NCBI GenBank assembly: GCA_013360285.1
Contig: JABWCM010000018.1
Coordinates: forward strand, 1 to 45,505
DNA length: 45,505 nt
Direction of reading: 5' to 3'
Source of the DNA: Myxococcales bacterium
GTDB lineage: Bacteria; Myxococcota_A; UBA9042; JABWCM01
Part shown: piece by piece, positions 18,566 through 26,964 of the stretch
Numbering within the stretch: position 1 is the first letter of the stretch
Layout: every line of letters starts with the position of its first letter
Notes under the pieces: model-generated
The model's input: only the letters and a program-made list of their open reading frames with translations
Told to the model about the DNA's origin: nothing
Database searches by the model: none
Program-made: the position numbers and the translations under genes

Positions 18566-19150
18566 ATGCCAAATTGCCCCAAATCGTATCGAATGTCTGT
18601 CGTAAACATACTTGCACTTGCGGTAATCACGTGTACGCTGTTTTGGTCTTGCGATGTCCAGGAAGACGTGCCGGACTGGCGCAAAGCCGAATGTTTGTCG
18701 TGTGTGGGATCAGACCTCGGGCGCTGTACCGACGGCGAAGACAATGATCGAGACGGCCTCTCTGACTGCAGTGATCCAGACTGCGCCGGGGTTCAGACTT
18801 GTCAACTTGGACCGGTGACCGAGGAGAATTCAACTGCGTTGTGTTCCAACGGTCAAGACGACGACGAAGACGGATACACAGATTGTGACGACTTTTCGTG
18901 CCAACCAACGCTGGCATGCACGCCGGTCTACAAAGAACCCGAAAACACGGTGTTACGATGCATCGACGGCTTGGACAACGACGGAAACGGGAAATTCGAC
19001 TGCGACGACCCACAGTGCCAAACATTGACAACTGCCTGCGAGGCGACAAATGCCGCATGCTCAGATGGTGTCGACAACGACAACAACGGTTTTGTGGATT
19101 GCAAAGATTTTGGATGCAGCAAGACGTCCAGCGTCACTGTGTGCCAGTAG
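18566..19150 (+). CDS. Lipoprotein with four acidic Asp-rich Cys repeats
   Basis: This is a 194-residue predicted lipoprotein; the hydrophobic segment ends in TLFWS-C near residue 29. Four repeats of about 20 residues share the pattern C-x-D/N-G-x-D-(N/D)-D-x-(D/N)-G-x-x-D-C-x-D-x-x-C, starting CTDGEDNDRDG, CSNGQDDDEDG, CIDGLDNDGNG and CSDGVDNDNNG. The spacing of Asp/Asn residues is that of calcium-binding loops of the thrombospondin type 3 or EF-hand-like kind, locked by Cys pairs. Calcium binding is inference. It is a compact version of the repeat chemistry in the giant proteins at the left of the window. A second in-frame ATG at 18593 would also leave a signal peptide. Its end overlaps the proposed start of the M74 peptidase gene by ten bases, suggesting coupling. 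No specific function is known. Confidence 0.82.
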   Translation: MPNCPKSYRMSVVNILALAVITCTLFWSCDVQEDVPDWRKAECLSCVGSDLGRCTDGEDNDRDGLSDCSDPDCAGVQTCQLGPVTEENSTALCSNGQDDDEDGYTDCDDFSCQPTLACTPVYKEPENTVLRCIDGLDNDGNGKFDCDDPQCQTLTTACEATNAACSDGVDNDNNGFVDCKDFGCSKTSSVTVCQ

Positions 19151-21057
19151 AGCATAATCAACCCGGGAGATCTCTACTTAACCCCTCCGGCGGTAGCCTC
19201 TCCACACTGCTGCCTACAATCTTCACACTTGTTGCCGTTATATTAACGGTCGGATGTGCGCCCGGCGAAACGCGTATGCCTTCGCAGAAACCCCCACTTC
19301 CAGCACCCACACTGTCGGACTCACGACCGCTGCCAAGGCGAAGTGGTGACCACCTGCTCGAACAAACCACTGAACGCCGCGGAGTGGAGGAATTACCCTT
19401 TCAACTGCCGCTTCCTATTACGGAACGTTACCATCCTGAGCTTGAACTCCCTTATGACGGCTCCATTTCTATCGGAACCGTGACTACAGGGTACTTAGTT
19501 GGGGGAAAACAACTGCCCCTTGATGGCGAACATCACCGCGTAACAACAACCCAGCGAGAAAGGGGCACAAATTGGGGGTCTTCGGAATTGATCGACGCGC
19601 TGCTCACGGCAGCAGCGGATGTGGCTGAGAAACACCCGGGCGCGACCATGCAAATCGGGAATATCGCGAAGGGAGGTGGCGGAGACATTTTCTGGAGTGT
19701 CAGCCACAATTCCGGAAGAGACGCAGATATCGCGTTTTATTTGTTGGACGACCAAAAAAGACAGCCGCCTTTGGACAACCTTGTGCAAGTGGGCAGCGAC
19801 GGCTGGACTACAGCGGAACCCAAACTTCTTTTTGACCCCAAAAGAAACTGGACACTTGTCAAGTCATTCATTCTCAACGAAAACATTCAGTTACAGTACA
19901 TCTTTGTTTCCCGTCCACTACGAGCGAAGTTGCTTGCACACGCAACGAAAAAAAAAGAATCTCCCGACTTGATTGCAAAAGCAGAAGCATTGCTTGTTCA
20001 ACCGGCCGGCGCAGCGCCACATGACGACCATTTTCATATCCGACTTCATTGCTCAGTAGCTGACCTCGCAGAAGGATGCCAGGAAGTGGGGCGGGCGCTT
20101 CCAACCGCCGAAACAGCGGCGAATCGTGTCTCTGAGCGCTTACCCAAGCTGCGAAAATTGTTGCGTTCAAAGGATCCTGAAAAACGGGCAGGGGCAGCAT
20201 TTATGCTCGCACTGTTTGGAAAACGTGAATATTCGAGCGATATCGCTCGATTGTTGCGGGACATAAACTCGAATGTCCGAATAAGAGCGACAAACGCCCT
20301 CGTAACACTGCGTGCGACGGAACACACAAAAGGGATACTTGGGCGGCTGAATGAGGAGCATGACCCCACTGTACGAACCGCTCTGGTCGATGCGCTGGGA
20401 CAGATGGGAACAGTCAACGCAATTGCAGGCCTGCGGAATCTCATCGCGGACCAGCGACCCGCAAATCGGATATTGGGACTGGCCACGGATTATTCGGACG
20501 TAGGAATGGAAGCGGCTCGTATTTTAGCTTTGCGTGGAGATCGCCTCGCGATACCGATGATCCTGGACCGACTTAAGATGGCCACCGGAGATCAAACCGT
20601 TGCTTTGGACCATCTGTTGACCCACTTAACCAATCAGGAAGTGCCCGGATCACAAGCAGAAACCGCCGCACGATGGGTCACTTGGTACGACACCGCGCGC
20701 GATGACAAGTACAACGACTGGGTTATCGGTGGATTTGAATCGGCGGGTTACCCAGTGATTGCGCTTGATGAACGAGGAGCTGCGCCGTTATTGGATGCTG
20801 TTTTGGATGAGAGAGACCACATCTCGCACAATGCACGCCGCGCATTACAAACGCTCGCCGAGAATGATACAGACATCAGTCACCTAAGCAGACAGGGCGC
20901 CCATCGCGCAATGAAACGATGGTACGACAAAAATCGTTTTAGAATTGAGAAAGAGGCCCGGAAAATCGCAAAACGAGAGAAAAGTCGGGACCGAAATCGG
21001 AAACTAGCCAAGAATGAGCCAAGAAAAAGGGGGAATACGCGCACAATCAGTGACTAA
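19141..21057 (+). CDS. MepA-like (M74/LAS) murein endopeptidase fused to HEAT repeats, lipoprotein
   Basis: This is a 638-residue predicted lipoprotein; the hydrophobic stretch ends in LTVG-C near residue 39. Residues ~110-310 match the penicillin-insensitive murein endopeptidase family (LAS fold, M74), which cleaves D-Ala-mDAP cross-links in peptidoglycan. The zinc-site motifs are SHNSGRDAD (H189, D196) and DDHFHIRL (H297, H299), as in MepA H-x6-D and H-x-H. Residues ~335-600 are HEAT-type helical repeats (DPEKRAGAAFMLALFG, SNVRIRATNALVTL, DPTVRTALVDALGQMG), followed by a basic tail. E. coli MepA lacks such repeats, so the fusion is unusual. The GTG at 19141 was chosen because the frame further upstream reads through the preceding lipoprotein gene out of phase; an ATG at about 19114 is the alternative. 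The TAA stop lies at the edge of repeat A3. Confidence 0.85.
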   Translation: MPVEHNQPGRSLLNPSGGSLSTLLPTIFTLVAVILTVGCAPGETRMPSQKPPLPAPTLSDSRPLPRRSGDHLLEQTTERRGVEELPFQLPLPITERYHPELELPYDGSISIGTVTTGYLVGGKQLPLDGEHHRVTTTQRERGTNWGSSELIDALLTAAADVAEKHPGATMQIGNIAKGGGGDIFWSVSHNSGRDADIAFYLLDDQKRQPPLDNLVQVGSDGWTTAEPKLLFDPKRNWTLVKSFILNENIQLQYIFVSRPLRAKLLAHATKKKESPDLIAKAEALLVQPAGAAPHDDHFHIRLHCSVADLAEGCQEVGRALPTAETAANRVSERLPKLRKLLRSKDPEKRAGAAFMLALFGKREYSSDIARLLRDINSNVRIRATNALVTLRATEHTKGILGRLNEEHDPTVRTALVDALGQMGTVNAIAGLRNLIADQRPANRILGLATDYSDVGMEAARILALRGDRLAIPMILDRLKMATGDQTVALDHLLTHLTNQEVPGSQAETAARWVTWYDTARDDKYNDWVIGGFESAGYPVIALDERGAAPLLDAVLDERDHISHNARRALQTLAENDTDISHLSRQGAHRAMKRWYDKNRFRIEKEARKIAKREKSRDRNRKLAKNEPRKRGNTRTISD

Positions 21058-21216
21058 GAGGGTGTTTTTTGATGAAATTTTTGTCCCGGCCGTCTTTGGC
21101 GGTCTCGCCCGCAAAAATCCCTGCGGCATATTCCCGATATTCCTCAGGATTTTTTCGGACGATTCGGCTCAAATTCCGCTGGTCAAAAATTCCCCTAAAA
21201 AAACACCAGCCACCTG
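21055..21216 (+). repeat. Family A element, copy A3
   Basis: The left end is GAGGGTGTTTTTTGATGAAA, the right end TTCCCCTAAAAAAACACCAG then CCACC. The ends are inverted repeats of each other over GGTGTTTTTT and beyond. The left tip GAGGGTGTTT is that of family B, so this copy is a hybrid. Its first TAA is the stop codon of the M74 peptidase gene. Confidence 0.8.
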
Positions 21217-21247
21217 GTGTTTGCTCAATTGGTGCTGCAACAGTCGC

Positions 21248-21682
21248 CTACCGACGTTTCCGAGCTACGTCACCATCAATTCGAATTGACGCGAAATCAT
21301 CATCATTAAGCACCTGCACCAGAAAATAATAGCCGTCTGGGCTCTTCATTGTAAAATTAACATTTCCGGTCTTTTTATTAGTAGCATGGGCGAGTATTTG
21401 ATAACCGTCTGCCAGTATCTCGTTGTTTGAAAACGCCTGAAACAAGCGAACAACGGTCTCGTCGAACGGATTTCTGGTAATCAGCAGCGTATCCTCGCCA
21501 CCTGCCGGTCTGGGTTGAACTAGTTCGTCCGTGGTGTCAAATCCGATATCTTTCACCACCTCAATCGCGCGCCTCATCTCCTCAAGCGACAAACGCCCCG
21601 GTCGCGCGTTAGCTGAGTTTGTCGACATGACCAAAAGAACCAGTGCAATCAGTCCAAATCCTGTTTTCTTAAAATCCTTCAC
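21248..21682 (-). CDS. Small exported protein of unknown function
   Basis: This is a 144-residue protein with a Sec-type signal peptide: basic start VKDFKKTG, hydrophobic core to about residue 22, likely cleavage after SANA. The mature part has a predicted helix (LSLEEMRRAIEVVKDIGF), then a mixed alpha/beta region with ILAHATNKKTGNV and FLVQVLNDDDFASIRI. A GGAGG five bases upstream picks the GTG at 21682 over the open frame beginning eight codons earlier. It has no Cys in the mature chain and no lipobox, so it is probably periplasmic. The strand is opposite to its neighbours, and it ends about 30 bases from repeat A3. I do not recognise a family. Confidence 0.75.
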   Translation of the reverse strand: MKDFKKTGFGLIALVLLVMSTNSANARPGRLSLEEMRRAIEVVKDIGFDTTDELVQPRPAGGEDTLLITRNPFDETVVRLFQAFSNNEILADGYQILAHATNKKTGNVNFTMKSPDGYYFLVQVLNDDDFASIRIDGDVARKRR

Positions 21683-21688
21683 TTGTAA

Positions 21689-21693
21689 CCTCC
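21689..21693 (-). promoter_or_regulatory. Ribosome binding site GGAGG of the small exported protein
   Basis: GGAGG on the minus strand, in the context TTTTGGAGGTTACAA directly before GTG. It decides the start at 21682. Confidence 0.8.
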
Positions 21694-22048
21694 AAAAGAT
21701 GGCCATCTGCTTGTTTTAACGCTGCCCAACAACAAAACGAGAAAAACAACGAAAGGCCAATACGCGAAGCTGGACTCGATATTCATGGCGAATTTTCATG
21801 GTTTGCACCGATTCGGCGAAACGGAGACCTCCGAAGGAGTTCGCGAAGACGGTCACGACTTCAACAGACCGCGTGTCATCCACGTCACGGTTGTGCTAAG
21901 GTGCCACGTGAATAACTCGGCGCGCAGCGTCGAACGCGTCAACGTGAAACTTTCCCACATAGGCATCACTTTTGCGGTTTGGACAGATTCCAAAGATATT
22001 ATGGACGCCTGGGAGTTGGCCCTTGGGTTAATGATTGAGGGAACCACT

Positions 22049-23680
22049 ATGAGAAACGAAGTATGTATTCCATTTTCCGGGTGGCTTATTGCTATCCTAA
22101 CCAGCGTAATGCTGTTCGGAGCAACCGGTTGCACACGCGAAGATACCGACAGTTGCGAATATTGGACAAAACAACTCGTAAACCCGTCAAACGCAAGAAA
22201 TGCACTCGTTCAAGTCGGGCAAATGAAGTGTAAAGACGCTATTCCAAAGATGAAAGAGATGTTCGACGAGGGTCAGTATACTGAGAACATCATCGTCGCG
22301 TTGCGAGAAATCGAAGACAAAGACGCTGCACGGGAAATTCTAAGCAAAGGCTTAAGAATCAAAGATATTGGCTCAAAATGCGCCAATATTATTGCCGAAA
22401 TGCAGCTCTCTGAGGCGCGACCAGCCTTGATCGAAATTCTCTCAACAAACCGCAATCCCAGCGCACGCGAGGCATCACTAGAAGCTTTGGTCCAGCTAAC
22501 CCCAGATAAAACACAGATTGAAGATACACTCATAGCTGTACTCGAAGACGATCCCTCGCTCCAAGGGATCAAAGTCAACGCGAGAGCATCCGAAGAACTC
22601 GGAAAAATGAAAAGCGTTAAAGCCGTCGACGCGCTTGTCAAAAGCCTGTTTCTAAAAGATTCTCACAATGCCGAAATCTATCAGTATGCTCGACTCGCGT
22701 TGGTACGGATCGGAGAACCAGCAGCAGCAGCACTTTCTAAGGCGGCAATGAACCAGTTCGAACCCATGACACAAATGGCAATGGCCAAAAATATTCCCAC
22801 TTGGGAGTGGCTCGAAGGTCCTAAGCTATCACAATTACTTGGCGATCTACGTCTTCCGTCCGGCGCGGATGCCGTCGCCGCCAATATGCTCCGGGATCTC
22901 CAGAAAATTGAGGGGTTGAGCGAGGCACAAAACGAAAAGTGGATTCAAAATCAATCAAACAGACTTGTTATCGGCATGTTATCACTGGGGAAAATCGGCT
23001 CGGATAGTCCGACTGCGGCTTTGGCCGCAATTATCCCAAATCAAAATGAACGAGATACAAGTCAGCGATTGCGGGCTGCGTCCGCTCTTGGATTTATTGG
23101 AACCCAAACGGCTGTTGACGCACTGGTAAATGCCTACAAAGAGGAAAAGGACTACCGATTTCGTGCCGCGTTGTTACAACCACTGGCGGCGGCCATGGAT
23201 GAAGCACACATTGCGACGTGGACTGAAATTGAGGAATACATCAAGCCGAAAACGAAAGATGGATCGCTATATTACGAACAACAGGTGCTATATGACCAAT
23301 TTAAAGATGAACAAACAGGACCCAAAACCGACGCTTATATTAGTGTTGTCCGCGAGTGTGGAACAAACAGCACGTGCTATCTAAACAAATTGACGAGTAA
23401 AGACCTTTATACACGCGAAAAGGCTACGATCATGGCGATGCGCGGCATCGCGTCCGCTCCGGAAACGTTCAAAGCACTTCTTGCGGCCTTTAAAGAATCA
23501 GCAATCGAGGAGACAGATCTTCGCAACTTTCTCGTCATGGCTCTCGGGCGAGTGGGTACCGCCGCAAATGCAAAAGAAATTGAGCAGTTCTCGGAATCGC
23601 TCAAGCAGAAAGGAAAAGCGGAGGGTTATTGGGCATCCGAAATGTTGATTCTTGCAGAAGCGTTATCCCATAAAAAATAG
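22049..23680 (+). CDS. HEAT-repeat lipoprotein
   Basis: This is a 543-residue predicted lipoprotein. The signal peptide MRNEVCIPFSGWLIAILTSV leads to the lipobox GATG-C near residue 28. The rest is helical and built from HEAT-like repeats of about 30-40 residues with the usual pattern of paired helices and conserved Asp/Arg/Ala positions (NPSAREASLEALVQLTPDKT, RLRAASALGFIGTQTAVDAL, LRNFLVMALGRVGTAANAKE). HEAT lipoproteins act as scaffolds for protein-protein contacts; no enzyme domain is seen. A GAGG eight bases before the ATG at 22049, together with the signal peptide, decides the start. The frame is open back to 21785, but that extension has no export signal. It is similar in design to the HEAT half of the M74 fusion 1 kb upstream, which may mean a shared ancestor or shared partners. 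Confidence 0.85.
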   Translation: MRNEVCIPFSGWLIAILTSVMLFGATGCTREDTDSCEYWTKQLVNPSNARNALVQVGQMKCKDAIPKMKEMFDEGQYTENIIVALREIEDKDAAREILSKGLRIKDIGSKCANIIAEMQLSEARPALIEILSTNRNPSAREASLEALVQLTPDKTQIEDTLIAVLEDDPSLQGIKVNARASEELGKMKSVKAVDALVKSLFLKDSHNAEIYQYARLALVRIGEPAAAALSKAAMNQFEPMTQMAMAKNIPTWEWLEGPKLSQLLGDLRLPSGADAVAANMLRDLQKIEGLSEAQNEKWIQNQSNRLVIGMLSLGKIGSDSPTAALAAIIPNQNERDTSQRLRAASALGFIGTQTAVDALVNAYKEEKDYRFRAALLQPLAAAMDEAHIATWTEIEEYIKPKTKDGSLYYEQQVLYDQFKDEQTGPKTDAYISVVRECGTNSTCYLNKLTSKDLYTREKATIMAMRGIASAPETFKALLAAFKESAIEETDLRNFLVMALGRVGTAANAKEIEQFSESLKQKGKAEGYWASEMLILAEALSHKK

Positions 23681-23742
23681 ACGCCACGTCAACCAACACC
23701 GATCACCGCAGTCACAAATTGCCAACGCCCACGGTCCTAAAA

Positions 23743-23932
23743 TAAACCAGCCCGGTTTTCTCACGTGCTGGCGAGCAAGTGTACAAAGACGCGAGCAAGT
23801 TTGCGTATGATAGCGTTTTTTTGCGCCTTGGAGTGAGCAACACCATACCAACAACAAAGTACGTTCGCCATTGCCGAAGACACGCGCGGACCGGCATTTG
23901 TGCCCTGACGCGCGTGAGAAATCTGGTTCAGC
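23743..23932 (+). repeat. Family C element, copy C3
   Basis: The left end TAAACCAGCCCGGTTTTCTC and the right-end reverse complement CTGAACCAGATTTCTCACGC are imperfect inverted repeats of about 25 bp. The interior (including GCGAGCAAGT twice) does not match C1 or C2, so only the ends define membership. Confidence 0.65.
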
Positions 23933-24081
23933 CCCGCGCAAACCACACCATCGCATACCGGCCAGCAACCATTGTTATTGTTGTTTTCGCGGCGCGTACA
24001 TTGGTCATACACGCTATCAGGCTTCGGGCGAATGGTCCGACGGCAATCGCTAACTTGGCGTGCTCTGTCGCTAGACCTACA

Positions 24082-24243
24082 CTAGGTTTGTGGTGTTCTT
24101 AGATGAAATTTTTGTCCTGGCCGCCTTTGGCCGTCTCCCGCGTAAAAATCCCTGCGCCATACTAGCGATATTCCTCATGTTTTTTGGGGCGGTGCCGCTC
24201 AAATTCGGCTGGACCATCAAAACCCCTATTTAACACCATACGT
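24082..24243 (+). repeat. Family A element, copy A4
   Basis: The left end CTAGGTTTGTGGTGTTCTTA and then GATGAAATTTTTGTCCTGGC match A5 closely. The interior keeps CCTGCGCCATA and CTCAAATTCGGCTGG. The right end is worn (CCCCTATTTAACACCATACG). It abuts element B1 with no spacer. Confidence 0.8.
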
Positions 24244-24246
24244 TTA

Positions 24247-24424
24247 GGGGGTGTTTAGATATTTAATCCTGCTGGGCGAGCCACTGGCCTATACTACGCC
24301 GATTTTGCCTCGGTCGACCCATCCTCGAGGTGCCTCGGGCAGGCCTCCGGTGGGCCTCGGTCGTCAAGACCGACTCGTTACGGCCATTGTCTCGCTCACC
24401 GGCAATTTTTACCAAAACACACTC
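24247..24424 (+). repeat. Family B element, copy B1, with TTA flanking duplication
   Basis: This 178-bp element runs from GGGGGTGTTTAG to AAAACACACTC. It is flanked on both sides by TTA (24244-24246 and 24425-24427). The interior is a long imperfect palindrome with CTCGGTCGACC and its partner GGTCGTCAAGACCGAC. It has no open frame of note. Confidence 0.8.
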
Positions 24425-24539
24425 TTAGAAGAAGAAAACCACGTGTGAATTTTTAGCGCAAGGCAAACGTACATCGGTCATGCTGGATCTGGCCAGCCCA
24501 GGTTTCAGCAAATCAACAAATAAACCGCTGAGGTGAGTT

Positions 24540-25403
24540 GTGAACGCGAACTACATCCTATATGCCTTAATTGTATCGACTATTTCGATAATTACTCCAA
24601 TTTCAACCGCATTGGCGGATCATGGCCCCGACAAAGTCATCATGGTCGTCCAAACCGGCACGATTAGAATTCACAATTCGTCGGATTTACCGTTCTATAT
24701 CTCAATGAACAGTCAAAACATGGGTATGGTGGCTGCCGGCGATTCTCTTACTTTGGCGAATACGCCAATCGGAACACATCAAGTAATGGCGCGATACGCC
24801 GGAAAGGCAAATATCCCGTCGCAGTCTTTCTCGGTTGATGTGTTTCCTCGACAGTCTGCCGAGGTAGTGCTTCGAGTTCCATTTGGAGAACTGCATGTAC
24901 ACAACCCCAACCCGTTTCCGATGACGTTGCGAGTAAACGGACAATACACCGATACGGTTCACGCGGGCGCGACACACGTTGTGCGCGAGTTACTACCCGG
25001 GCGCTATCATTTGGCACTCAGCGGACCACACGGATCCGGTGAAACGAACATTGTTCGAATCCAGCCAGGTGAAACCGAACGCTGGACCGCACCAGTTGCC
25101 GCTGCCCAAATTCGAATTCACAACGATTCGAACCACACCGCGATGAAAGTCCGGCTCAATGGGCAATCAGTCGGAAAAATTCTCCCGGGCGGAACGCTGC
25201 GCTTAGACAACCTTCTTCCGGGGCGGCAACTAGTGGAAATCCGTGGGAATCGCGGCTACAAAGTAACACGTACGTTTGATGTTTACGCGGCACAAACGGC
25301 AACCTGGCATGTGGATGTTCCCGAGCATCGCAGCTACCACCCGCACATGGCGAAGAAAAAAAAGAGCCACCCACCTCACGTCGTGGTTGTCGCGAAATAT
25401 TGA
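24540..25403 (+). CDS. Exported protein with three PEGA-like beta modules
   Basis: This is a 287-residue protein with a Sec signal peptide (hydrophobic residues ~5-24, probable cleavage after STALA). Three tandem modules of about 75-80 residues follow, starting GTIRIHNSSDLPFYISMN, GELHVHNPNPFPMTLRVN and AQIRIHNDSNHTAMKVRL. Each continues with a GxxxxxL turn and a PGRYH or PGRQL motif. This is the layout of PEGA or related carboxypeptidase-regulatory-like beta domains found in surface proteins. The tail is rich in His and Lys (HPHMAKKKKSHPPHV). The GTG start has AGGTGA four bases upstream. No catalytic residues are recognisable, and the role is probably structural or binding. It stands alone between repeat B1 and repeat C4 and is convergent with the TPR gene. 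Confidence 0.82.
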   Translation: MNANYILYALIVSTISIITPISTALADHGPDKVIMVVQTGTIRIHNSSDLPFYISMNSQNMGMVAAGDSLTLANTPIGTHQVMARYAGKANIPSQSFSVDVFPRQSAEVVLRVPFGELHVHNPNPFPMTLRVNGQYTDTVHAGATHVVRELLPGRYHLALSGPHGSGETNIVRIQPGETERWTAPVAAAQIRIHNDSNHTAMKVRLNGQSVGKILPGGTLRLDNLLPGRQLVEIRGNRGYKVTRTFDVYAAQTATWHVDVPEHRSYHPHMAKKKKSHPPHVVVVAKY

Positions 25404-25442
25404 TCCAAATCCCAGAAACGGAGGCGTATGTCAGGGGATAAA

Positions 25443-25662
25443 TTAGCCTAAATTTCTCCTAACTTCGAAGCTACCATCGTGCATTTGTCACCAGTTTGAG
25501 CCGAAGAAGACTGATCGGCGAACATCTTCGGCTTTGATGTACCTCTTTAGTCTTCAATAGAGTGCGGCCTCGCGGCCGGTTAAGAACACCTAACATGCAC
25601 GAAACTGTCGCATCTTGGTTCTCTGATCGGCAGGAAGCTTGGGAGAAATCCGGGCTGGTTTT
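25443..25662 (+). repeat. Family C element, copy C4
   Basis: It lies between two convergent genes. The ends TTAGCCTAAATTTCTCCTAA and, reversed, AACCAGCCCGGATTTCTCCC are imperfect inverted repeats. Inside are hairpins, including AGCCGAAGA paired with TCTTCGGCT (about 25498-25534) and GGCC-rich arms near 25565. It could act as a bidirectional transcript end. Confidence 0.7.
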
Positions 25663-25712
25663 CGTAGTTCCAAACGCAAACATTGCTCAAACGACGCCCA
25701 CCAAACTACCGA

Positions 25713-26435
25713 CTAAAGCCGAGCGGCCCACTTGCAAGCAGTCTTGTGCCCCTGATCACATGCCTTTTGAGCAGATTCTTTGGTCTTAGCGGTATTTCCG
25801 AGCTTGTCATAGGTCAAGGCCATTCCATACCAAGCCAGTGGTTGATCATCTTTTATTCTGACTGCAATCTCATAAAATTGAATTGCTTTGTCATTTTCGC
25901 CTTTTTCCGCGTATATCTCCGCAATTTCATACGTTGCTCCGACGTGATCAGACTTCAGGCTAGTAACCCGATTCAGAGTGTCCAAGGCGACGTCTTTTTT
26001 TCCAGTGTTTGACTGAGCACGTCCCAACATGAACCACGCGTCGACCGCTTTCTCATCTAACTTGACCCATTCTGAGAGATGTACCTGCGCAGTTAGATAA
26101 GCCCGTGCGTCAAAAAGAGCCTCCGCAAGTCCCTGCCTTGCTTTCAGGGCTTTTGGTTGCTCTTTGACTGCGATTTCGTAAGCGGCAACTGCCTCGGGCA
26201 ATCGTTTTTTGATCCTCAGAGCTTGCCCAAGATCTAAAGCGGCTTGATACATTTTTGGATCAGCGCGGAGCGCGTCGCGAAATGCCTCAATCGCTTCTTC
26301 GATCTTCCCAGAATTTCCGAGAGCCACGCCTTCTTTGTACTTCGCTTTCGCGTCACCTGCAGCAAAAGACGGCTTGGGAACAAATACAATAGCAAATCCG
26401 AATAAAATCACCGAAACCAATAGAGATTGACGCAC
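25713..26435 (-). CDS. Exported TPR-repeat protein
   Basis: This is a 240-residue protein. A signal peptide of about 25 residues ends at KPSFA. The mature chain contains about six tetratricopeptide repeats with the typical A-x8-(Y/F) spacing: AKYKEGVALGNSGKIEEAIE, AALDLGQALRIKKRLPEAVA, AWFMLGRAQSNTGKKDVALD, ATYEIAEIYAEKGENDKAIQ and AWYGMALTYDKLGNTAKTKE. TPR proteins of this kind mediate protein contacts in envelope assembly or secretion. The chain ends in ACDQGHKTACKWAARL, where two Cys might form a disulfide. The GTG at 26435 is chosen because GGAGGAG lies just upstream and the protein then starts with the signal peptide; the open frame goes back a further 28 codons. No partner gene is adjacent, so the pathway is unknown. 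Confidence 0.88.
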   Translation of the reverse strand: MRQSLLVSVILFGFAIVFVPKPSFAAGDAKAKYKEGVALGNSGKIEEAIEAFRDALRADPKMYQAALDLGQALRIKKRLPEAVAAYEIAVKEQPKALKARQGLAEALFDARAYLTAQVHLSEWVKLDEKAVDAWFMLGRAQSNTGKKDVALDTLNRVTSLKSDHVGATYEIAEIYAEKGENDKAIQFYEIAVRIKDDQPLAWYGMALTYDKLGNTAKTKESAQKACDQGHKTACKWAARL

Positions 26436-26441
26436 AGACAA

Positions 26442-26448
26442 CTCCTCC
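26442..26448 (-). promoter_or_regulatory. Ribosome binding site GGAGGAG of the TPR gene
   Basis: GGAGGAG on the minus strand, six bases before the GTG at 26435. It decides this start. Confidence 0.8.
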
Positions 26449-26964
26449 AACAAAAATGACGCAATAACCATACCAGCGGTCGCCCGCGATCGCAACGAGC
26501 AACCACAGAGACCACGCAAAAATTGGGGAGATACGGTATGGATGGGCCGCTACTGGAGCAGATCTGATTCGAATACTGGTAGCACTTGGAATAAGCTTAA
26601 CCTCAACAAACGTCACTTACGAGGAAATGCTAATTTTACCAAGCTTTTCGGGCTCACGAACACGTTGTCGGTGGCTGCTGTCGGTCCCCAGACAGTGTTT
26701 TCCAAGTTACCGGTCAACAAACTTGCGAATGCTCAAACCATCGACGACATGTAAGTACCCAGAGGTGGATGCTAGATTCCTTTGACCATGGACAATGGCG
26801 CTAGGAAAACGTGGGGCAAACGAAAAATCGACCCCAAAAGAGCGATTCTTGGCGGGAACGGCCATGTGCCGACTGAGGAATAATCGGCACATAATCAGCC
26901 GAGAGTTCCATGGAAGATGCGGCAAAAGCGGCTTTTTGAGGTATTTTCGCTTTGCACCACACAC
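26449..26964. other. Non-coding gap between the TPR gene and repeat A5
   Basis: Apart from a promoter presumably lying just upstream of the TPR gene, I see nothing I can name. A 70-codon open frame at 26542-26754 has no ribosome site and unremarkable composition. Confidence 0.5.

Noticed and set aside
18898-19140. Upstream part of the long M74-HEAT open frame
   Set aside because: It runs out of phase through the acidic-repeat lipoprotein gene, is Arg- and Cys-rich as expected of a shadow frame, and places the lipobox far from the start.
21785-22048. 88-codon N-terminal extension of the HEAT lipoprotein frame
   Set aside because: No ribosome site at its start, no export signal, and the downstream ATG at 22049 has both a GAGG and a clear lipoprotein signal peptide.
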